Assembly (NCBI GenBank): GCA_014379235.1
Contig: JACMMD010000710.1
Location: 1-6,856, forward strand
DNA: 6,856 nt
Reading direction: 5' to 3'
Source: Anaerolineae bacterium
GTDB taxonomy: Bacteria > Chloroflexota > Anaerolineae > Aggregatilineales > Phototrophicaceae
In this document: one piece after another, positions 1 through 4,265 of the stretch
Position numbering within the stretch: position 1 is the first letter of the stretch
How the letters are laid out: every line of letters begins with the position of its first letter
The notes under the pieces: model-generated
What the model was told of the DNA's origin: nothing
The model's database searches: none
Seen by the model: only the letters and a program-made list of their open reading frames with translations
Position numbers and translations under genes: made by a program

Positions 1-370
1 AGCCGATGGCCGTATCCGCACGGCAGAGATTGGTGAACGAGTCGCCGGGGATGCTGTAGACCGTCGTACCCTCTTGCACTGCGACTACCGTCGCCGAGCG
101 TGTGCCCGTATCCAGCAGCGCCATCTCACCAAATATCTGACCTTCGCCAAGATAGAGAGCAGTATGCGCGCCACCTTGCCCGTCGCGTACACGGATTTCC
201 ACCTGACCTTCGGCGATAATATACATTTTATCGCCAACCGCACCTTGATTGAAAATCACGGCGTCTTCATGAAAGTCTTCTTTTTCGCTGATGTCTGCCA
301 AGCGTTGGAGCTGTTCATCGTTCAGCCCCCGGCAGAGATCGATATGTTTTAAGATTTGCGTCAGAACCAT
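1..370 (-). CDS. Cyclic nucleotide-binding (CNB/Crp-type) domain protein, partial
   Basis: The gene reads leftward from ATG at 370-368 and leaves the window after 123 codons, so the C-terminus is unseen. Residues 5-122 form a cNMP-binding beta-roll. GAVGDKMYIIAEGQVEIRV (43-61) is the typical first half. LGEGQIFGEMALLDTGTRSA (74-93) is the phosphate-binding cassette. Glu82 (ribose contact in the family) and Arg91 (cyclic phosphate contact) are both present, so real cNMP binding is possible. Whether an HTH DNA-binding domain follows (Crp/Fnr regulator), or another effector, or nothing, cannot be told here. The start is supported by AAGGAG at 380-385 with a 9-nt spacer. The gene is divergent from the hsp20-lon cluster, so it could regulate that cluster, but no Crp-like TGTGA-N6-TCACA operator was found between them. 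Domain call is confident; exact function is unknown. Confidence 0.9.
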   Translation of the reverse strand, partial: MVLTQILKHIDLCRGLNDEQLQRLADISEKEDFHEDAVIFNQGAVGDKMYIIAEGQVEIRVRDGQGGAHTALYLGEGQIFGEMALLDTGTRSATVVAVQEGTTVYSIPGDSFTNLCRADTAIG

Positions 371-379
371 CGCAAATGA

Positions 380-385
380 CTCCTT
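380..385 (-). promoter_or_regulatory. Ribosome binding site of the CNB-domain gene
   Basis: On the minus strand this reads AAGGAG, nine bases before the ATG at 370-368. It is a strong Shine-Dalgarno match and fixes the start codon of the partial gene. Confidence 0.75.
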
Positions 386-396
386 GCTTCAACGTT

Positions 397-426
397 ATTA
401 TGGCGTGTTTTGGCAGTAAACCTCAA
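397..426 (-). promoter_or_regulatory. Candidate sigma-70-type promoter for the CNB-domain gene
   Basis: On the minus strand TTGAGG (426-421, four of six consensus bases) is followed after 18 bases by CATAAT (402-397, five of six). Transcription would start near 390, giving a leader of about 20 bases that just contains the AAGGAG ribosome binding site. The geometry is good but the call is by eye. Confidence 0.4.
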
Positions 427-644
427 TAGGCTGCGCCATGTAACAAAATCGACACATCTCTACTGTGGATTGTACAGCAGGGTAGCCCCTGTGAAAACAT
501 GAGAACCCAATATTCGACCTAACCCTCTAACGTTGTTTTTACTCGTAGACCTTACACTAAGCTACAACGGTGAAATACACCGTTCATCAATCGTTATTTA
601 CAGTCTAAATCGCGCCCAATCCAAACCACAAAGGACTCGTATTG

Positions 645-650
645 TATAAA
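645..650 (+). promoter_or_regulatory. Weak candidate -10 element for the hsp20 cluster
   Basis: TATAAA matches five of six -10 consensus bases and lies about 100 bases before hsp20. No -35 is recognisable at the right spacing, so this would need an activator or an alternative sigma factor, or may be chance in AT-richer DNA. Confidence 0.2.
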
Positions 651-676
651 ATGGGGTTGGTTCGTAAACTTCCTGC

Positions 677-695
677 AACAGCTAACGAAGCTGTT
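677..695 (+). promoter_or_regulatory. Leader hairpin 1 upstream of hsp20
   Basis: AACAGCT (677-683) and AGCTGTT (689-695) form a perfect 7-bp stem with loop AACGA. No U-run follows, so it is not an intrinsic terminator. It precedes a second hairpin at 710-733 in the presumed 5' untranslated region of hsp20. Confidence 0.4.
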
Positions 696-709
696 CTAGC
701 CGCGCTTTA

Positions 710-733
710 CAACGACGTTCCTCGATGTCGTTG
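710..733 (+). promoter_or_regulatory. Leader hairpin 2 upstream of hsp20, possible RNA thermometer or switch
   Basis: CAACGAC (710-716) pairs perfectly with GTCGTTG (727-733). The stem extends to 10 pairs, including two G-U pairs, around loop CCTC (720-723). The 3' arm lies in the 9-base word ATGTCGTTG (725-733), which recurs at 754-762 as the first three codons of hsp20. The 5' arm could therefore instead pair with the start codon. Such an arrangement would suit a temperature-controlled leader of a small heat-shock gene, but no published thermometer class (ROSE, FourU) is recognised and function is inference. Confidence 0.35.
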
Positions 734-753
734 CGATCAATAGTGAGATCATC

Positions 754-1185
754 ATGTCGTTGAAGAAAGATCGTTCCTCGGCGGACGAATATTCGAGCCG
801 AGTGGAGCGCCGATGGGTAATTCAGACGTACAGCGTCTGGCACAGCCGTCCGTTTTCGCCGCCGACGGATGTCATTGAATTGCACGATAAGCTGCTGGTG
901 CAGATCGAAATCGGCGGGATGCGCGGCAGCGAGTTCAATATCGCGCTGCTGGATACGCAGCTCATCATCAGCGGTGTTCGCCAACAGCCCATGTTCGAAA
1001 ACCCCGCCTATCATCAGGTGGAGATCGGCTATGGGGAGTTCCGCATTGAAGTGCCGCTGCCTTGGCGAGTGAATCATGAAGCGGTGAGCGCCGCTTATCA
1101 CGATGGCTTCCTGCAAATCAGCCTGCCGCGCTCAGAAAAACCGACTACGCCGGGGGATGCTGACAATTCAAGCCCTCAAGAATAG
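754..1185 (+). CDS. Small heat-shock protein, Hsp20/alpha-crystallin family
   Basis: This 143-residue protein is predicted to be an ATP-independent cytoplasmic holdase that binds unfolding proteins. The alpha-crystallin domain spans about residues 36-126. It starts with PPTDVIELHDKLLVQIEIGG, continues with FRIEVPLP (96-103) in the place of the usual fRsf.LP strand, and ends with the diagnostic AAYHDGFLQISLPR (113-126), equivalent to A.y.nGvL.i.lPk. The N-terminal arm is short (about 35 residues). The C-terminal tail (SEKPTTPGDADNSSPQE) lacks the usual I-x-I/V anchoring motif. ATG 754 is the first possible start after an in-frame stop at 697-699. Only a weak GTGAG (743-747) serves as ribosome binding site, six bases upstream. 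lon begins 10 bp after the stop, so the two are almost certainly co-transcribed and both act in protein quality control. Confidence 0.93.
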   Translation: MSLKKDRSSADEYSSRVERRWVIQTYSVWHSRPFSPPTDVIELHDKLLVQIEIGGMRGSEFNIALLDTQLIISGVRQQPMFENPAYHQVEIGYGEFRIEVPLPWRVNHEAVSAAYHDGFLQISLPRSEKPTTPGDADNSSPQE

Positions 1186-1187
1186 GA
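1184..1187 (+). promoter_or_regulatory. Ribosome binding site that decides the lon start
   Basis: AGGA overlaps the hsp20 stop codon (TAG, 1183-1185). It is eight bases from ATG 1196 but only two from ATG 1190, which favours 1196 as the start. Translation of lon may be coupled to termination on hsp20. Confidence 0.5.
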
Positions 1188-1195
1188 CAATGAAG

Positions 1196-3820
1196 ATGCC
1201 ACGTAATAATCCTGACCAAGACCTGCTAGACCTGATGGCTTATGCCGAAGAAACGCTGGCAGGCGAAGAACATGATGTAACCGTCGTCGACTCTCAGGAT
1301 GACGTTGAAGAGGAATATCCCGAAATTCCTGATGAACTGCCGATTTTGCCCCTGCGCGGGCTGGTGGTGTATCCACAGACGGCCATTCCGCTAACGGTGG
1401 GTCAGCCGCGCAGCATCAAGCTGGTGGACGACATCGTTTCCGGCAATCGGCTGATCGGGTTGGTTACATCCAAAGACCCTGATATGGAAACGCCCGGCCC
1501 CGAAGACGTGTATAAAGTGGGTACGCTGGCATCGATTCATCGTTTGTTCCGTGCGCCAGATGGCACGGTGCGGCTGTTGGTGCAGGGTATCGCCCGCATC
1601 GAGATCGACGAGTATCTCAGCCTCGATCCTTATCTACGGGCGAAGGTTCATGCTATCCCCGAAATCATCGAAGACTCGCTGGAAGTCGAAGCGCTCGTTC
1701 GTAATGTGGTTGACCTGTTCACACGCTTGGCCGAGCTTGTGCCGAGCATTCCGAGCGAGTTGATCTCGACAGCGTTGAACGTCGATGATCCGCTGCAACT
1801 GGTGTATGCCGTCGGCACGTATGTGCGTATCGACTTGAACGAAGCCCAAATCCTGCTCGAACTGGAAAGCACCGAAGCCAAGCTGCGTCACTTGATGTCG
1901 GTCTTGAGCAAAGAACTCGAAGTGCTGGAACTGGGTCGCAAAATCCAGACGGAAGCCCAGACCGAGATGGAAAAGGTTCAGCGCGATTACTATCTGCGTG
2001 AGCAGTTGAAAGCCATCCAGCGCGAACTCGGTGAAGGCGACGAGCAAACCGTCGAAATCGAAGAGTTCCGGCGCAAGATCGCTGAAGCCAAGATGCCGGA
2101 AGAGGCCGAAAAAGAGGCCGTGCGCGAGCTTGATCGTCTGTCGAAGCTGCCGATTGCGGCGGCGGAATACGGCGTTATCCGCACGTATCTCGATTGGCTG
2201 ACGACCCTGCCTTGGTCGCAGCGCACCGAAGATAATCTCGACATCGCGCATGGGCGTATGGTTCTGGATGAAGACCACTACGGTCTGAAAGACATCAAAG
2301 AGCGCATTCTCGAATATCTTGCGGTGCGTAAACTGCGCGCAGAACGTGCGGCGGAAATGGCCGAAACGGGTGAGGGCGATGCTCCAAGCACCGACTACAT
2401 CCGGCGTGAACGTCAGGGCGCGATTCTGTGCTTCGTGGGGCCGCCCGGAGTCGGTAAGACTTCACTTGGCGCGTCGATTGCGCGAGCGATGGGGCGCAAG
2501 TTCATTCGCATGAGCTTGGGCGGTGTACGTGATGAGGCCGAGATTCGCGGCTTCCGGCGTACTTACATCGGCGCGATGCCGGGACGCATCATCCAGACGA
2601 TCCGCCGCGCAGAGACGCATAATCCGGTGATTATGCTGGACGAGATCGACAAGCTCGGACGCGATTTCAGAGGCGACCCATCATCGGCGCTGCTGGAAGT
2701 GCTAGACCCGGAACAAAATAACGAGTTCCGCGATCACTATCTGGACGTGCCCTTCGATTTGAGCGAAGTGCTGTTCATCACGACGGCCAACGAACTTGAG
2801 CCGATCCCTGATCCGCTGCGTGACCGTATGGAGATCATCAAACTCAGCGGCTACACCGAGCAGGAGAAGGTGGCTATCGCGGTGCAGTATCTCGTCCCGC
2901 GCCAGATTCGTGAGAACGGTTTGCGCTTGAGTGAGGTCGAGTTCACCCGTGATGCGGTTCAGTTGATCGTGCGTGACTATACCCGCGAGGCTGGCGTTCG
3001 TACCCTCGAACGTGAGATCGGGCGTGTGGCGCGCAAGATCGTCACCAAGATCGCGGAAGGCATCACCGAAAAGGTGACGGTTGACGCGGCGACGGCCCGT
3101 GAACTGTTGGGCAAGCCGCGCTACGGCTATCATACTGAGATCGAGGATCGCACCGATCAGGCAGGCGTGGCCACTGGACTGGCATGGACACCTGTTGGCG
3201 GCGACGTGCTGTTCGTAGAAGCGACCCGTATGAATGGCAGCAAGGGCTTCCAATTTACTGGACAGCTTGGCGATGTCATGCAAGAGAGCGCTCGTATCGC
3301 CCTGAGTCTGGTGCGTTCGCGGGCCAAGCAGTTGGGTGTCGAGCCGGACTTCTACGAGAAGAGCGACATTCACATGCACGTTCCGGCGGGCGCTGTGCCC
3401 AAAGACGGGCCTTCGGCGGGCGTGACGATGACGGTGGCGCTGGCTTCTCTGCTGACCGGACGGCCAACGCGCAGCAATATCGCCATGACGGGTGAAGTCA
3501 CGCTGCAAGGACAGGTGTTACCCGTTGGCGGCATCAAGGATAAAATCTTGGCCGCGCATCGTTTAGGCATCGACACCATCATTCTGCCGAAGAAAAACGA
3601 GAATGATCTCGATGAACTGCCCGATGACGTTCGCGGTGAAATGAAGTTCATTCTGGTTGACCGTGTGGACGATGCGCTGCGCGCTGCACTGGTCAGCGTC
3701 GACAGCGCGGACGACAAGATTGTCGCAAAGCCCAAGCCAAAGGCGAGGGTCAAGTCCAAGCCAAAGGCGAACGTCAATGCTCAAGCCGATGGACACGAAG
3801 GCGAAGAGCGTTTACACTAA
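1196..3820 (+). CDS. lon: ATP-dependent protease LonA (EC 3.4.21.53)
   Basis: Full-length bacterial LonA of 874 residues, a cytoplasmic homohexamer that unfolds and degrades damaged and selected regulatory proteins. An acidic leader (about 1-47) precedes the N-terminal substrate-binding LON domain (about 48-245, starting LPILPLRGLVVYP). A coiled-coil region follows (about 254-314). The AAA+ module has Walker A GPPGVGKT (415-422), Walker B VIMLDEID with Asp482/Glu483, sensor-1 Asn532 in FITTAN, and Arg602 in GVRTLERE. The protease domain (about 650-834) has the catalytic Ser740 in PKDGPSAG and Lys783 in GGIKDKILAAHR. All catalytic residues are intact. Oddities are an extra stretch of about 25 residues just before Walker A and a Lys/Pro-rich repetitive tail after residue 837. 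The frame is open further upstream (ATG at 1103, 1157, 1190), but those starts lie in or touch hsp20; spacing from AGGA favours 1196, with 1190 the main alternative. Confidence 0.97.
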   Translation: MPRNNPDQDLLDLMAYAEETLAGEEHDVTVVDSQDDVEEEYPEIPDELPILPLRGLVVYPQTAIPLTVGQPRSIKLVDDIVSGNRLIGLVTSKDPDMETPGPEDVYKVGTLASIHRLFRAPDGTVRLLVQGIARIEIDEYLSLDPYLRAKVHAIPEIIEDSLEVEALVRNVVDLFTRLAELVPSIPSELISTALNVDDPLQLVYAVGTYVRIDLNEAQILLELESTEAKLRHLMSVLSKELEVLELGRKIQTEAQTEMEKVQRDYYLREQLKAIQRELGEGDEQTVEIEEFRRKIAEAKMPEEAEKEAVRELDRLSKLPIAAAEYGVIRTYLDWLTTLPWSQRTEDNLDIAHGRMVLDEDHYGLKDIKERILEYLAVRKLRAERAAEMAETGEGDAPSTDYIRRERQGAILCFVGPPGVGKTSLGASIARAMGRKFIRMSLGGVRDEAEIRGFRRTYIGAMPGRIIQTIRRAETHNPVIMLDEIDKLGRDFRGDPSSALLEVLDPEQNNEFRDHYLDVPFDLSEVLFITTANELEPIPDPLRDRMEIIKLSGYTEQEKVAIAVQYLVPRQIRENGLRLSEVEFTRDAVQLIVRDYTREAGVRTLEREIGRVARKIVTKIAEGITEKVTVDAATARELLGKPRYGYHTEIEDRTDQAGVATGLAWTPVGGDVLFVEATRMNGSKGFQFTGQLGDVMQESARIALSLVRSRAKQLGVEPDFYEKSDIHMHVPAGAVPKDGPSAGVTMTVALASLLTGRPTRSNIAMTGEVTLQGQVLPVGGIKDKILAAHRLGIDTIILPKKNENDLDELPDDVRGEMKFILVDRVDDALRAALVSVDSADDKIVAKPKPKARVKSKPKANVNAQADGHEGEERLH
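3731..3778 (+). repeat. Two-copy 24-bp tandem repeat in the lon C-terminal tail
   Basis: Positions 3731-3754 and 3755-3778 match at 20 of 24 bases, sharing the core CCAAGCCAAAGGCGA. They encode the 8-residue units KPKPKARV and KSKPKANV. The repeat makes the Lon tail basic and proline-rich, which points to a disordered, possibly nucleic-acid- or substrate-contacting extension. Confidence 0.75.
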
Positions 3821-3860
3821 CAATGGAGATAATTCCCGGCGGCGCTCAAAACCGAAGGCG

Positions 3861-3880
3861 ATGAGCGCCAGCCGGCTCAT
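3861..3880 (+). repeat. Short inverted repeat between lon and the receiver gene
   Basis: ATGAGC (3861-3866) and GCTCAT (3875-3880) form a perfect 6-bp stem with an 8-base loop. No T-run follows, so it is unlikely to stop transcription. It may mark the intercistronic mRNA or be a by-product of the local repeat described at 3796-3867. Confidence 0.35.
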
Positions 3881-3882
3881 TG

Positions 3883-3888
3883 AAGGGG
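3883..3888 (+). promoter_or_regulatory. Ribosome binding site supporting the TTG start of the receiver gene
   Basis: AAGGGG lies nine bases before TTG 3898. The later in-frame ATG at 3910 has no comparable site and would remove part of the first beta strand (TKVMIVDDD), so TTG is preferred. Confidence 0.6.
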
Positions 3889-3897
3889 CAATAAGCA

Positions 3898-4254
3898 TTG
3901 ACTAAAGTAATGATTGTAGACGACGACCAGACATCGGTGATGCTGCTGCGAACACTGCTCGAACTGGACGATTTTGAAGTATCGGTAGCGGGGCGCGGTG
4001 GGGATGTCATGGCGATTGCCGAAAAGGTCAAGCCCGATATTTTTCTGATGGATTACCACCTGTCGGATATGGATGGTGTGGAAGTGCTTATCTTGCTGCG
4101 CGCCCATGCGGATTTCGCCAACACGCCTGTCGTCATGGCATCCGGTTTGGATGTCGAGGACGAGGTGATGAAGGCCGGGGCGACCACGTTTATGATTAAG
4201 CCATATGAACCTGACCAACTACCGGGCTTATTCAACCGCCTTGTGGCAGGATAA
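3898..4254 (+). CDS. Stand-alone response regulator receiver (CheY-like) protein
   Basis: A single receiver domain of 118 residues with no output domain. It carries the acidic pocket Asp8-Asp9-Asp10 (VMIVDDDQ), the phospho-acceptor Asp52 (IFLMDYHLSDMDG), the Ser82 switch residue (VVMASGLD), and Lys101 followed by Pro102 (FMIKPY). All residues needed for phosphorylation and Mg2+ binding are present. Such proteins act by binding a partner protein or relaying phosphate; no histidine kinase is in the window. The gene starts at TTG, two codons after an in-frame TAA. It follows lon by 77 bp and precedes the PHP/AlbA_2 gene by 11 bp, so the PHP/AlbA_2 protein is a reasonable, unproven, candidate partner. 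CheY, Spo0F and DivK are structural analogues only; no specific gene name is justified. Confidence 0.93.
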   Translation: MTKVMIVDDDQTSVMLLRTLLELDDFEVSVAGRGGDVMAIAEKVKPDIFLMDYHLSDMDGVEVLILLRAHADFANTPVVMASGLDVEDEVMKAGATTFMIKPYEPDQLPGLFNRLVAG

Positions 4255-4259
4255 AGAGG
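4255..4259 (+). promoter_or_regulatory. Ribosome binding site of the PHP/AlbA_2 gene
   Basis: AGAGG lies six bases before TTG 4266, directly after the receiver stop codon. The in-frame codon at 4260-4262 is TAA and the first internal in-frame ATG is codon 64, after two essential PHP motifs, so the TTG start is forced. Confidence 0.65.
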
Positions 4260-4265
4260 TAATGC

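Larger units (their letters stand above)
371..753. other. Divergent intergenic region between the CNB gene and hsp20
   Basis: About 380 bp without a convincing protein gene, more AT-rich than its flanks. The left part holds the promoter and ribosome binding site of the leftward gene. At 478-491 there is a short inverted repeat (CAGGG/CCCTG, loop TAGC) with no T-run. The right part must hold the start of the rightward hsp20 cluster. The best -10-like string is TATAAA at 645-650, but no acceptable -35 lies 16-18 bases upstream. A weaker TCTAAA lies at 604-609. No CIRCE inverted repeat (the HrcA operator) and no clear heat-shock sigma-32 promoter was seen. The final 80 bases are rich in hairpins, listed separately. 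Confidence 0.6.

Noticed and set aside
74..352. Plus-strand ORF of 92 codons at the left edge
   Set aside because: It is antisense to the clear cNMP-binding domain on the minus strand and has no family resemblance.
371..753. CIRCE operator, sigma-32 promoter or Crp site controlling hsp20
   Set aside because: Searched by eye for TTAGCACTC/GAGTGCTAA, CTTGAA...CCCCAT and TGTGA-N6-TCACA; no acceptable match.
682..1116. Minus-strand ORF of 144 codons
   Set aside because: It lies opposite the hsp20 gene, whose alpha-crystallin domain is unmistakable; composition is that of a shadow frame.
1103..1195. Longer lon start at ATG 1103 (or 1157)
   Set aside because: It would overlap the hsp20 coding region, and the added residues do not resemble Lon leaders; AGGA at 1184-1187 fits ATG 1196.
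1634..2278. Minus-strand ORF of 214 codons opposite lon
   Set aside because: Shadow of the lon coding frame; no motifs and no ribosome binding site.
2702..3508. Minus-strand ORF of 268 codons opposite lon
   Set aside because: Long only because lon codon bias keeps the opposite frame open; the sense strand contains the AAA+ and protease motifs.
3877..4218. Minus-strand ORF of 113 codons opposite the receiver gene
   Set aside because: The sense frame has all receiver-domain signature residues.
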